A stretch of 52,500 nucleotides of DNA from Halichondria panicea (GCF_963675165.1 NC_087383.1:7047139-7099638); one strand, 5' to 3'. Shown: positions 39,635 to 51,677, counted from the first letter of the stretch. Notes: a model not told the origin generated them from the sequence alone. Translations and numbers: made by a program.

Positions 39635-42600
39635 GTACAGCACATTGTCTTAGAAACCATAACCAATGAAAACATCGCGGGTGCTGATGCCTCGTGGAGG
39701 ACAGTAGTAGATCTAAATGTAAAAGCGGAAAATGATCCACCATGATCAGTGTTATATAGTATGCCAGGGACTTCTATATACATGGAAGTACAAACAGTCA
39801 ACTAGCTAATCTATAGGCTAACCTGAATACTCCTGGCAGTTGGTGCATTAAAACAACATGCAGGTACAATCATTGAATCAAACAATAGCTCAAAACTGAT
39901 AAATAGCTAGCTGGTAGCTATATAGTAAAGCCATGCACAATAGCTAGACTGAAAGGAGGGATCCGTGGCACCCTGGGATCTCCCCCTGGATCTACCACTG
40001 CTATGGTGTTGTCAAGAAGGCTTGCACACTAGTCTGAAACTACTTTTATGATGGTTGGATGGTCGTGATTTGGTTTTTACAAATGAAAGCTTCTTCTGGC
40101 TTCAAACTAGTGTGTCGACAAGGGCCACAGCTAGCTAGCAAGTCTTCTCGACAACGCAATAGAGAGCATAAGCCACAGTTTCACAGGAGACAAGTATTAA
40201 TTTTGTTAAAATTAATACGGAAAGAAACTATATTATAATAATTATTATATGTGACAGGGCCTAGGAAAACAACCCTTAACGCGGGTATACCCGAGTTTAT
40301 TTTTATTGTTGAATCGGATAAAGCGTTCTCTAAGCTTCAAAACGATACCAAGATTGACCTCCTAGCTATTTTCTATCCGGAGATAATTATGTTCGAGGAA
40401 ACGCTACAAAGTATTGCAACTTGAGGAGATGACGCTCAAACGCCATGAATAATTGAAGTTCAACTATTGATTTCCGCGCACTTCCGATCAATACTGCTGC
40501 TCAACCTCATGGCAGGAGACAGCTTCAGAAGCCATGAAACCTATTGCACAAAAGAAATATACAGAACAACACCTACAGTTCACTACTGATAAACCCTAAC
40601 ACGAATTCAACTGACTAAACCAATTAAACATACTAACAGAAACACACATAAGCACACAACTAAAAACACTCTATACTCCCACTGGCACTTGAAGACAAAT
40701 TTCAGAGGCCGGCTAAAAGACAAAGAAATAAGACTCCACAACACCAGGAGAGCTTGCAGAAGGCTACTAAAAGATTTTGACCAAAAAAAAGACAAGAAAA
40801 ACGTTAATTGACAACCAGCAATCCGTTTTGAAAATGGACTGAAGGATAAACAGCATGCATGTGCTTGCTTTCTATATATCGTGCTCCAGTGTATCAGAAG
40901 AGGAAACATGCACCACCATATAGCAGAAGAAGAGTGTGACAACCATTTGAAGCAAAAACAACCTACTAGAGCTTAGACAGGCTATATACCTGATGAAAAA
41001 TTGCACTATTTTCAAATTTCATCGTGTTTCGTCTGACTGACTATTACTTAGTATAACTATCTCCACTAAATCCATGCAGTAATACAGTTACAGGCATGCA
41101 GTGATTGTTCCCACTCTTTTAAAACAAAATTAATTACAACCATTAAGGCAATTAAAAGTCGGATTAGTATCTTGAATAAGTGTAGTAAGTAATATTCTTG
41201 GAAAGTCATTATACAAACATGTTCAGGATACAGCTTCTAGTCGACTGGACAATGGGCGTTTTTCTCAGAATTGCGTTCACTTTCACGAGGCAGATGACCT
41301 CTAAGGCTCCACTTTTCTTATTATAATTATACGCAATTCCCCCATCATGCATCATTCACTAATACTGGCAAGGTTTCGTAGAGAAGGAGGGAGTCTTGGG
41401 ACCCTCCTCCCTAGAAATATAATGATGTCATAACAAAATGTAAAAGAAGTATTATAGCACAAGTATAAGTTGTACAACAAAGGATCGATTAATAGTTGTA
41501 TATTGTGCTATTGTATTATTAAACCTGCTCTCTCTCCACAGGGAAAGGCAACATCAAATTACTGACTGGACAAAATAATGGCTTATTTATCTGTTATTAT
41601 GATATTATCCATAGATATTATAATTATTATCACGAGTCTGTGCCAGTAAATGCACGACTGCCTGCAAAGCACGAGTGACAGTTATACTAGGCACACGGAC
41701 GAGTGATATAGTCATCAGTATCCATGGTATAAAGCATTTATTGGTTATAGCAACCAAAATGCAGGATGAATCTGTACACACGCGACATGCGGTTGTTTTG
41801 TCAACCAGAAGCAAAAAAATTTACTTTTCTCCCTAAAATAGATGCACAGTTCTATTTAACAACTATAGCTATGTGTAGAGAATAACCAGTTTGGGGGTAA
41901 CGATCAGTTTGACCCAAAAGCGTGGAGTTTGTAGTATTGAAGATGTTCAACAGTAAAATAATAACAGCAATAAGGTACTGTGATGGCAACTGGTGCAACA
42001 ACAGTACATGGTGACTTAAATACAAAACATAATTATATAGTTATGCTGGAATGGTCTAAAATATCAGTTCTACAGAGGTTACATCATGGGCAGGAGACAG
42101 CTTCAGGAGCCATGAAACCTATTGTTCCTATTGCACAAAAGAAATAATTATACAGAACAACACCTACAGTTCACTACTTAAGTCATCATGTTTTGTTGTT
42201 GCACCAGTTGTATAGTACCTCCATAAGGCTCCACTTTTCTTATATCTACGCAATTCCACCATCTTTAAAACGACTGCCCAGCAATGTCACATGGCACGTG
42301 CGTGGCTGTGATACAGTGCAAGCGTATATAATTATACTATAGCCTTCAACTCTCAATTATCACCTCAGGTAATGTATGCTATAATTATAATAATTATTAT
42401 GCTAGATGTATGCACTGGCTAGATCGACCATACTAGACACTGGGTTAGGCCTCCATATATACTCTTGCAACACCAGGGCTTCATAGAGGGGGGGGAAACG
42501 AGCGCCCCCCCTGGCAATTGTATTGAAAATATAGGCCATAACGCACTGTGTTACGGCCTGTTACACACCAACCAAACAAAGAGTGTTTTATAACAACAAT

Positions 42601-43427
42601 AATGAGTTCTTTACGAAGCTACTTTAATTAAACTGCTATTCTTCTATATACTCTTTCTGTTCCATACGTCCACAATTTCTTCTTCGAAGTCACTATATCT
42701 GTATAAGTACAGAGGGCGATTCAATTAAGAGCGACCTTCATTTAGTGAGAAAGACTTGTGTCGCTCAGGCTATGGCTTTTATCTATAGTGCCATTCAACC
42801 TAGGCAATTGGATTACTGCATTTTTTATGACATTCCACAATACTATTAGTACTTAGTGCTGATCACATGATCTCAAGATCTCAAGCCAATCAGCTTATCT
42901 GAAAGTAGTCAGGTGACCATGGATTAAATAACTTAATCCACACTTAAGTGTGCTTTAAGTTGGTTTGTTAATGCACACAAACAATCATAATACAAGCAGA
43001 TTGAATCTAAATGTCATCATAATTATAATAATAATACAAACAGATTGAATATAATTATGTACACGTACACAGGCAAAGCTGAATAGTATTAGAAAGTTGA
43101 ATGTTATTGTTTCGGCTTGTTTCATGTGTACCAAATTGCTGACTTGACCATAGCATCGTTTTTTTGTCTGGAGAAATAGGCTCAGTTTGCTTCGAAGATG
43201 TACATACCTGTACCTAAGCCAGATCCATGTAATCGTTTCATCAAAGGTGCTTCGAATATCATAGCTTTCCAAAAGAGCAAACCAGATACTCATTGCCAAA
43301 GTAGCGCTTGGGTTATTCATGGGGCTCCGGAGCTGGTGGTGGGTGTCGGGAAACTGGCATCTGCCATCAGAGCGCTACTTTATCCGGAGTTCTGTAACCT
43401 CAGTATGCACTGCTCGGTGTGGTGTAC
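39635..43427. other. Large ankyrin-gene intron, repeat mosaic
   Basis: No exon recognised. Diverged duplicates are visible. 39785-39935 resembles 38475-38580 (ACAGTCAACTA...TATAGGC..AACC). 40005-40180 resembles parts of 39200-39450. 40505-40585 is repeated at 42087-42180 (GGAGACAGCTTCAG, CCATGAAACCTATTG). 41308-41350 is repeated at 42222-42262 (AAGGCTCCACTTTTCTTAT). An exon-like minus-strand frame (MSIWFALLESYDIRSTFDET ending at a GTACAGGTATGT donor, 43208-43295) is possible but unrecognised. Confidence 0.5.
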
Positions 43428-43578
43428 CTTTATGCTGCCCTCAAAAGCAGTACTTATGCTACCTTAAAAAGTAGTACTTATGCTACCCTAAAAAGTAGTA
43501 CTTATGCTACCTTAAAAAGTAGTACTTATGCTGCCCTCGAAAAGCAGTACTTATGCTGCCCTAAAAAGTAGTACTTAT
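43428..43578. repeat. 22-24-bp minisatellite
   Basis: Seven units of CTTATGCTACC(T)TAAAAAGTAGTA with G/C variants (GCTGCCCT, GCAGTA). It directly abuts the LINE fragment, so it may be the 5' junction of that insertion. Confidence 0.9.
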
Positions 43579-43595
43579 CCCCTAAGCAGTTTCTG

Positions 43596-44127
43596 GCCAG
43601 ATCGCTTTTTTTCCTACTGCTCCCAAGTCTGGAGACCAAATTTGATCAAGGACATTCAAAAACTAGAAAGAATCCAGAGGAGAGCCACCAAATTCATACT
43701 CAATGATTACTCAAGCTCATACAGATCAAGGCTGTCCGATTTGAAGCTACTACCTCTAATGTACTGGTTTGAAATACAGGACATAATGTTTCTAGTAAAG
43801 TCACTAAAGGAACCCTCGGACAACTTCAACATAAGAGATCACATCAAATTCGTTACTGGTCGCACCCGCTTCAGTTGCAACAACAAACTCACTGTACAAG
43901 CCAATCACTACAGCGCAAGCAGACACTTCTACCTCAATCGTATCACAAGGTTATGGAACTTGATGCCCACTATGCTGATGGATATCAGCGCACCACTAAC
44001 TTCAACAAAGAATACACTCCACCATTACTTCTGGGAGCACTTCAAACAAAACTTTGTCTCTGACATCCCATGTACCTACCACTTAATGTGCCCATGCAAC
44101 AGATGCTACACACGTAATTATAGCTAG
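43596..44127 (+). pseudogene. 5'-truncated LINE, C-terminal RT-protein fragment
   Basis: An open frame encodes SYCSQVWRPNLIKDIQKLER, then IQRRATKFILNDYSSSYRSR, SRLSDLKLLPLMYW and later RITRLWNLMP. The Y.S.VW.P.....I..LE..QRRATK.I motif and the L..L....RR/W..D....K segment are characteristic of the region after the RT domain in jockey/CR1/L2-type non-LTR retrotransposons. Catalytic RT motifs are missing because of 5' truncation. It stops at TAG 44125-44127. Confidence 0.88.
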
Positions 44128-44288
44128 CTTCACATGTAATCATTAAATTATCCAGCTGTGTCGCTCAATGCGGCACAGTCTGTCAGCTATATAGTCTTTG
44201 CTACAACAATCACTTGTTTTTATATCATTCACGTTACAGGCTGTAAAGTCTTAATAATAAAAAATAATAAAAAATAATAATAATAATA
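44128..44288 (+). repeat. LINE 3' UTR and AATAATAAAAA tail
   Basis: It ends with AATAATAAAAAATAATAA repeats, a short A/T microsatellite tail like those of CR1/L2/RTE-type LINEs. The element therefore spans about 43596-44288. Confidence 0.75.
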
Positions 44289-44574
44289 TAGTTTGCGCAC
44301 AAAGTTTCCCATCCAGTAATCCAGATCAGCTGGAGGCATATCCAGTAGTGGGATCGGGACTGTTGTTCAGCAGGAGAAATAAGTCGAGAACATGCCCAGT
44401 CAGTCCAGATAGCTTTAGATCGTATCTCCTTCTCCTTTGCATCAGTTACTGGATCTGCAAACCTACTAAAACTTGCTATTACGTCTAGCTAGCTAGCTAG
44501 CCACCAGCAACTGATTTAAAATGTAGCTAGATCTAGCTGCCACGAGGCTAGAGCTCACGTGACAGCACTAAATC
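44289..44574. other. Interval without recognised features
   Basis: Unique-looking sequence with a TAGCTAGCTAGCTAGC run at 44486. No exon found. Confidence 0.4.
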
Positions 44575-44738
44575 CTTTAGAACACACCTAGCCAAGTCAC
44601 GTGTTTTAATGCTGGTGCACTCGGATGGCCTCTCGGTTACGTAATGCACCCGGCTGCGCCTCGAGCACCACGTTAACCTCGAGGCCATCCTCGGCACGCA
44701 GATTAAAACACTTAATCTTGGCTAGGTGTGTTCTAAAT
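44575..44738. mobile_element. Foldback MITE, TTTAGAACACACCTAGCCAAG ends
   Basis: CTTTAGAACACACCTAGCCA is mirrored by TTGGCTAGGTGTGTTCTAAA. Inner GTGTTTTAAT and ATTAAAACAC also pair, and the centre is GC-rich with GAGGCC repeats. About 160 bp. Confidence 0.88.
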
Positions 44739-44973
44739 AATACTTAATAACTCTTAAGAATGAATTAAGATACGATCCACGACAGTCTCTAAACACAACA
44801 ATTTCGCAGATCCCCCAAGATACGGATAATCGCCGAGCCTCCCATTTTTCTGAAATGTTGATTTTCTCCCCCCTGTCAATTTTTTTCTGTATGAAGGCCT
44901 GAACAATGCTCTTCAAAGTACATCTATATATATATACATGCAGTAAACATGGCTGTCATTTTACTATAATTAT

Positions 44974-45300
44974 GCCTCGAGGCGTAGCCGCACGAGGGAT
45001 ACGGTAAAGTTGACTGTGTGTGCATGTGTGTGTGTGTCTGTGTGTCTGTTCCAGCTGTAACTGCTCAACGGTTGCAATGCGACAAAAGCTAACAGCTTCT
45101 ATAGGCTTGTAGCCACGTTCTCTTGGATTTTGATTCGTGGATTAGCAAACTAAAGCTTCTTTCTCGAGTTATGGCTAGTTTGACTCACATTGAAGGCTGT
45201 TGCAGTCTCTTCAGAATCTTTCATTGCATCATCTGTCCGCACAAACTTTCTATTCAATATATGAGTTGCCTTGCACTAAAGCGCTAGCTTTTTGTTAGCT
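44974..45300. repeat. GCCTCGAGGCGTAGCCGCAC dispersed repeat, copy 1
   Basis: GCCTCGAGGCGTAGCCGCAC, GAGGGATACGGTAAAG, GTTCCAGCTG, ACTGCTCAACGGTT, TTTTGATTCGTGGATTAGCA, ATTGAAGGCTGTTGCAGTC and GCGCTAGCTTTTTGTTAGCT follow in the same order as in the copy at 48881. No gene. Pol III box matches are weak. Confidence 0.9.
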
Positions 45301-47122
45301 ACAATACTCAGAAAATATCTGTTAAAACAGCTAGCCATTTGTGAAATTGATCTCTTTGGACACACCCTTTAATTATTCCTGTAGATGTAATGCGCCTGCG
45401 CGCTCTTTCCGATCCAGATCCTCCTGGCAGAATCATCTTTGGCTTGGTAAGCCACAAAACACTACCATATAACAATATAGATAACAATATGCATGTACAC
45501 AGGTCTTTTCTTCTTAGGTATTATATACACTGAACTACAGATCCTGGAAGAATCAATTTTCTTCTTTCTTGAGGTCCTGGTAAGCCACATAATACAACAA
45601 TAGATGCATGTAAATAAGTCTTTTCTTCTCAGGCATATGATTTAGAATAGTGCTAAGCATTAAGCAAGCTAGGCTATAATTATTAACACATTTAAAGAAG
45701 ACTCTGAAACCAAGAGTTTCTACAAGCCTCAAGCAACGTTAAAGCTTTGCTCTGGCTAGTCTACATAAAAAAAACTCACATTGAAGGCATGCAATTTCGT
45801 TTTTTTTCTCTTCAGGGGAGGCCAGTGAAGGAGGCTATATATCGTACCCTCGAGAAAATACGCCCAGCAAGAAGTCTAGGCTTATTAGAGTCCTGACTGG
45901 GCGTTTAATCGCGAACAGCGAGTTTTCATTCGAATATACGTCCACCCGCGGCCTCAAATCGAGGTTTACACTTCGCTCTATTATATTTTCATTTTAATAC
46001 ATAGATGATGAACATTTTATTGACAACAATGTAATGCATGAATAATTAAAGCATGACAAGATAATGAACATGAAGAAGTGAACTCTGACTCTATTCCTCT
46101 ATTCAATGCTTGTCGATGTCAGATGTAGCAGAAACTTCCCAAAGGATATGGTAGGACATATACTCCTATACAGAGTATATAGCTATCAGGTACTTTGTTT
46201 CAAAAAACCAAGGCAAGGTAACTTGCAAAATTAGCCTGCATGTGTGATAACTTTCTTGGACTTTGTGTTTTCCTTTCTCAGCATAATTATTATACGACTA
46301 TACTTGTTCTCTGCATAATTATACATCTTCAAGGTCAAACAGATCCATACAGAGAAAGTTATATGTTTGATCTTATAGTCCAGCTAAGAGTATAATTATA
46401 GTCTACTCTAGATCTTACTAGCTACTACCTAAAACTTTCTTTCTTCTGTCAGACACTAAAATTAAGAGTGAGCATGTGGCATTCAGCTACTGCGCATGCT
46501 CAACTCTTCATTCTTATAATCGAGTGAAAATTCCCTCGTGCAAAAACTTTGAAGCAAAAGAGAGGATGGGCATATTTTCGATTTTCGTGTGTCACAACTA
46601 TATTACTTGTATTGAACGAGTTAAAAACAAAAATAAGAGAGATTTTTCACAGTAGCGGGCAGCATTTGATAGCAAATAGACTTGCCATTATTATATACCG
46701 TATTACTAGAATATTTGCTGGTGAAAAACCTTTGTGAATGAACCAAACCAGCAGAAAAGTTGACCCTTGCGATCTAACTATTGCGTTCTGGCAAGGATCA
46801 TGTGTATTTACTAGAGAGATAAAAATGTTGAGAGAAAATTAATGTAAAGGAGAAAATGCATGCAAAATTAATGATACTATAGCTATTATAGTGTTATTCT
46901 GAATTCTACATGTGTTCATGTTTTCTGTACGCAGACGAAAGTTGAACATGTCTGGTCAAGGAGAACGTCAAAGTAAAGTATGTTCTTTTGAATGTGCTTC
47001 CCCAGAAACCGTTAACTGCTATATCTTGGTGATGGTCCAAGATATATAGGGCCACTCTCAGACCTTTCTATATTATACTTCAATGGTATAGTGACCCTCT
47101 TCAGTTCTGATTATTATTATAC
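45301..47122. other. Intron-like region with small exon-like repeats
   Basis: Three related blocks, GATCC(T)GG.AGAATCA followed by a CTTG/CCTG|GTAAGCC donor, lie at 45412-45458, 45538-45592 and (in the next duplicate) 49302-49352. Each follows an AG and reads like a mini-exon, but frames disagree and no family is recognised. A minus-strand-free 62-codon frame at 46549 is compositional. Confidence 0.4.
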
Positions 47123-47194
47123 ATGCAGACTGTTATATACATCGTAAAATAATAGTGATCACTACTATTTTACGATGTATATAACAGTCTGCAT
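47123..47194. repeat. Perfect 72-bp palindrome
   Basis: ATGCAGACTGTTATATACAT is mirrored by ATGTATATAACAGTCTGCAT with a nearly loopless centre (AGTGATCACT). The 36-bp arms appear perfect. Confidence 0.93.
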
Positions 47195-47503
47195 ACGGAA
47201 CTTACCAGTTACTTTAGACCTCCTTGACTCAACAGTCCCTTGGCCCTATACCCCTATATATAATTTGGCAAGCAAACCCCTCCTGATATGATCTTTAAGT
47301 GGCGATGGTGGTGCTCTGACGCTGGTACTTCCTCACTATAATAATTTATACTCCCACTGATCATGAGCTTGAGACTTGATGACGTAGTCCTCTGTCGTCT
47401 ATATCTCATCACTGGAGTCATGAACTCACTAGCGCTAGCACAATCCATTATAGCTACTATCATTCCAAAATACGGGTATAATAAACAGTATAATTATATA
47501 CTA

Positions 47504-47901
47504 CCGTATGTCTTCTAATTTATTGGACAGCAAAAAATAATTATTTTGGAAATTGTCCGGGTATAATTAGAACAGATTTTTATACAGCATGCGAAGTGTC
47601 CGGAATAATTAGAACAAGCAAGCAGCTGCATGCGAGCTAGCTAAGTTTAATAGACCAGTGTGCGACTGAATAGTTGCACTAGCTATCTAAAACTAGCTAC
47701 TCAAAGCTATCTAACTGCAGCACTCTAAGTCTTGTCTTACTTGCCGTCTGTGAATGGTGAATGTAACTCAACTTTTCAAAGTATTGTCCGGATATTTAGA
47801 ACAAATGTAGTATTAAAGCACTGGAGTGTCAGAACAACGAAAATTGCCGAAAAGAGTGTCCGGGGTAATTAGAAGTGTCCGATAAATTAGAAGATATACG
47901 G
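47504..47901. mobile_element. MITE with repeated TCCGG/AATTAGAA motifs, copy B
   Basis: Inverted relative to copy A at 32468-32857, about 85-90% identical, flanked by TA (47502-47503 and 47902-47903). Its internal motif GTCCGG-(N)-AATTAGAAC recurs at about seven places on one strand or the other. Confidence 0.88.
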
Positions 47902-48260
47902 TATACGTGGAAAATTAAAGTATGTGTCACTCTTAGGTAATTTTCGGTGAGCATGTTGGATAGATGCTTACTAATAGTTGCATGCCCTCTCCCACCTTCA
48001 GCAGTCAATACTTCCTTGATACAGCATATAATTATAGCTACAACCATAGCTCATAATTATTATAGATAAACTGACAATTATTTGCATACGGAAAAGCACT
48101 GGTATACAAAAAACATGCAGTGCTTAAAATAAAGAACTGATACATTAATTTGTAATGAGTGCTATACAGTACTACGAAACTAACTTAAAGTATTATTTTG
48201 TACATCCATGCACACTATAATTATACAGAGCCTTGAGCAGCTGTATTATTACAGCACTCT
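47902..48260. other. Interval without recognised features
   Basis: AT-rich. The minus-strand frame 47829-48047 crosses the MITE edge and is not credible. Confidence 0.45.
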
Positions 48261-48261
48261 A

Positions 48262-48262
48262 G

Positions 48263-48334
<72 letters not shown>
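48262..48334. repeat. (CA)n microsatellite
   Basis: About 36 CA units with one ACAT interruption. Confidence 0.95.
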
Positions 48335-48336
<2 letters not shown>

Positions 48337-48345
48337 CAGCATATA

Positions 48346-48645
48346 ATTATACCTCGCTGTGCAAGCACACAGAGGCATCATAACTCAGTACAACGAATAC
48401 TACGCTATAATTATATACCTCGCAGTGAGGTATACAGTAGTGTGTTTGTGCGTGTGTCTGTGTAGAGTGATATACAACTGCTCAATAAGTGTATAAGAAT
48501 AAGAGGCTTCTAGACAGACTAAGTCATATTCAGTGGATTTACAAAAATTAATAATGCTTCGACTAGTTTTGCTTAGTAATACATTGAAGGCTATGAATGA
48601 TCTACGCCGTTCTTCTGTTCTGCTTTTCTCTGATTTGTCACACCT
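48346..48645. repeat. CCTCGC-AGAGG dispersed repeat, diverged copy
   Basis: ACCTCGCAGTGAGGTATACA, GTGTGTCTGTGTAGAGTGAT, CAACTGCTCAA and ACATTGAAGGCT keep the order of the GCCTCGAGGCG repeat (44974 and 48881) but are more diverged. Confidence 0.6.
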
Positions 48646-48880
48646 AATATTCACTGAATTTTTTTGCAGACTGCAGACTCTAGCGTAGCAAAATCAGTTG
48701 AGTATAATTACATCTTCTTATTAGCTATAATTATATAGCTCTGCATTAGAACGCTATAGCTGCAAGAGTCATTATTGAATTTACTGAGTGACATTAATAA
48801 TTATAATTATAGACATCAAACTTTCAGCATCTTTTTTAACAACAATCATTTCCCAACTATTTTTTCACAACATGCCTCGA

Positions 48881-49170
48881 GGCGTAGCCGCACGAGGGAT
48901 ACGGTAAAGCTGACTGTGTGTGTGTCTGTTCCAGCTGCAACTGCTCAACGGTTACTTGTAATGCGACACAAACTATAGGTTTCTAGTCACGTTCTCATGG
49001 ATTTTGATTCGTGGATTAGCAAACATTCTCGAGTTATGGCTAGTTTGACTTACATTGAAGGCTGTTGCAGTCTTTTCAGGAATCTTTCAGAGCATCATCT
49101 GTTCGCACAAACTTTCTATTCGAGTTAGCCTTGCACTAAAGCGCTAGCTTTTTGTTAGCTATACAAGAGT
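48881..49170. repeat. GCCTCGAGGCGTAGCCGCAC dispersed repeat, copy 2
   Basis: About 88-90% identical to 44974-45300, with indels. Downstream similarity continues to about 49355. Confidence 0.9.
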
Positions 49171-49509
49171 AAGAAAGAGCTGCTAAAGAAGCTAGCTATT
49201 TTAGTAGTCATTATGGAACTTGCAGACACACCCCTATTCCTGGATGTAATGTGCATGCGCTCAATACCACGTGTAAGAGAGTCCATTTTGAACGCCAGAT
49301 CCTGGCAGAATCAATTTTATTTTTTGTTGAGGTCCTGGTAAGCCACAAACCAACCTTTTCTGATAACTCTTTTTAGACTGCTTGTTATAGATAATATTAT
49401 TACTTTCTGTGATTGATTTCTGTCTTTCCACAGACTATACTGACTATGCCTTTGACAAAGGGTTTCACCCATTGTTTGGCTACAGGCAATTTAAGACGAT
49501 CGGCATGCA

Positions 49510-50165
49510 CTTTCTTGTGAAACAATCAAAGCACATTGCAAAGTACTTATCTCTTCTATAACACTCTAGTAATACTTTTGAGCGAAAGCAAAAACATGGC
49601 GAGAGGCATTAGCAAGTGCATGCTTGCAACACTCGTTGTAACTGTATACATGTGTGTAATAGTCTGCTAGTACAATATAGCTTCATTGGCGTTGGCGCTG
49701 CATTATCACCCGTGGTGTTCAGCACATGCACATATAGAAGGGGCAATACCAGCGAACAAAAATTCATCTAATGTAGGGCTCAAACCCATGATCCTCAGAT
49801 TAAGAGTCTGATGCTCTACCGACTGAACTTGACTTAGTAGCAGATCCAAGAAAAAGAAAAGGGGGATTTCAAATTAACGAGCGCGCAGTACGAACATTTT
49901 TGGGAGTTACGCCCACTTCCGGTCACACGTTGTGTAAGACTCTAGGGAAATCCCATGCATTCTCTTCTTTGATTGCTATTATAATAATTACATGCATGTA
50001 TACAGGCTAGATACACTTGAATAACTCTTTGATCATCAGAACGTTCATCCTCTTTATATAATTAATAATTATTATAGCTACCACCACATGGGTTTCTGTA
50101 TATACACTCATGTTTTAATTGTTATACACTAACAAGTTACTATATAATAACGATGCAAAACAGTG
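49510..50165. repeat. Segmental duplication with tRNA-like insert, copy B
   Basis: About 90% identical to 37985-38830 in ordered blocks (see copy A), ending at AACAGTGACCAGTGCAGGCC. It shows the ankyrin-exon neighbourhood was duplicated together with intron sequence. Confidence 0.85.
49762..49837 (-). tRNA. tRNA-Lys(CUU)-like sequence inside a repeat
   Basis: On the minus strand: GTTCAGTCGGTAGAGC (D-arm), CAGACTCTTAATCTG (a 4-bp stem and 7-base loop with anticodon CTT, lysine) and GGGTTTGAGCCCTAC (T-arm). The D- and anticodon arms are nearly those of a normal tRNA-Lys. The acceptor ends do not pair well and the sequence is embedded in a duplicated segment, so I call it tRNA-derived rather than a working tRNA gene. 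A run of T after the unit is not obvious. Confidence 0.6.
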
Positions 50166-50188
50166 ACCAGTGCAGGCCCTATACCAGT

Positions 50189-50512
50189 ACGGCCACTCAC
50201 TATTCCGTTTACCGGCCAGTGTGCTGGCTGTCCCAAACAAGGTTCAATGTAATTTTATACGTATTATTACGGCTGGATATGACGTTTTGGGTGTGGTTTA
50301 GCAAATAAAATTGGATTACACTTAAATAGAGAACAGAATGATTCATTATCCTACATTATCCTCGAGACAAGAACCGCAAAAGTAGTAATCCAATTTTATT
50401 TGCTAAACCACACCTAAACGTCATATCCGCCGTAATATACGTATAAAATTACATTGAAAACCTTGTTTGGGACAGCCAGCACTGGCTGGTAAACGGAATA
50501 GCGAGTGGCCGT
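50189..50512. mobile_element. 324-bp foldback element with ~125-bp arms
   Basis: ACGGCCACTCACTATTCCGT begins the left arm and ACGGAATAGCGAGTGGCCGT ends the right arm. Pairing continues through CAAACAAGG and TTGCTAAACCACACC up to GTAATCC. About 12 mismatches or small indels in 125 bp. A partial relative of the terminus lies at 50588-50628. Confidence 0.92.
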
Positions 50513-51417
50513 TCTTCAGGGTGAGTTTTGTGCAGTAAACATAATTATAGCTAGCATTCCGTGCCAAGCCAAATGGCGGGTATATCGAGGTGGCCGTACT
50601 TCAGAGAGCCGGAATAGCGAGAGTCTACTGTACACAGCAGAACAAAATTGCAGTGTGCGTATAGCATATCAAATTGCTTAACTGTATATGCATAGAAAGG
50701 TCAACGCAATGAGCTATTCCCTATAATTATGGCAGTAGTCTATGGCCTACAAGTTACTGTACACCCTAGAGCAATGAAGTGCTAACCCTCGGCTGTTGAC
50801 AGGAGAATGGAGTGTTCAGTTATACAATAATAAAGAGCCTGGTAAAGGATCACTTTAGCTGCATGTAGATCTACCTTGAATAAAGGTCGCGTGTGGAGCT
50901 CTTGCAAGTTCAAGCTATTCCGCAAAAATGAAATGCGCGAAAACTATTCTAACGGTCATTTTGCGAAATTTCATATATATATACCCTCAAACTATACCCA
51001 CTGTACGGTATGAAGAGCAAGCCACAAGTATTGTTTAGTGTTAAGTGCCATCAACACGCAGGAACATTTCACCTATATATAAGGTGTCACACAAAGAGAA
51101 ACTACATTTGCCCACACGCATGCATCTACTGATTGTACAGAGCATGACCACAAAGCTAATAATTATACGCAAGAGCAAGCCACAAGTATTGTTACATGCA
51201 GAGGTATAAATAACAGTCGGTCGCAATTAGCTGACTATTAACTATACTGGCTCAGTGATAGTGTCCTAGCATGCAAAGACTGAAGGCCAAAGGTCATATA
51301 GTTATGATGAACAATTATGCGCACTTATAATTATATCAGCTATGTTGTTCATTGCAAGAACAGGCTTAGCTATGTAGCTATGTAGCAGAGTGACAAACCG
51401 ACTAATGGTAAGCTCTA
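50513..51417. other. Ankyrin-gene intron, no recognised exon
   Basis: It includes a terminal relative of the foldback element (GGTGGCCGTACTTCAGAGAG at 50590) and a GAAATGCGCGAAAA...TTTTGCGAAATTTCA inverted block near 50930-50975. The GAGCAAGCCACAAGTATTGTT word is repeated at 51008 and 51171. Confidence 0.5.
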
Positions 51418-51426
51418 ACTAAACCC

Positions 51427-51677
51427 TAGCCTCGGTCCCAGGCCGATTTTTTTTTAATAGAACGAAGTTGAAAAATACGGCCTAGTATTGATTGTATTTG
51501 GGCGTGGCAGGAACCGGAACCGGAAACTAAAGCAGAGATTCTACACACTTTGTTTTCTGTCATTATTATTTCCCCGTATAAGTTTAATACCGTAATTTAG
51601 CTCCGTGTATGCACACAACACCAGGCCTATAGTTGTCGGCTTATAGCTAGAAACAACTCGGCCTAGAATCGAGGCTA
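51427..51677. mobile_element. 251-bp MULE-family MITE
   Basis: TAGCCTCGGTCCCAGGCCGA and CTCGGCCTAGAATCGAGGCTA ends, flanked by ACTAAACCC (51418-51426) and CCTAAACCC (51678-51686), 8 of 9 matching. It shares GTATTGATTGTAT(T/C)TGGGCGTG with the 24569-25908 element. Confidence 0.9.

Noticed and set aside
40607-40942. 111-codon hydrophobic minus-strand frame
   Set aside because: Rich in Phe/Leu/Ser because the plus strand is A-rich; no splice context or recognisable motif.
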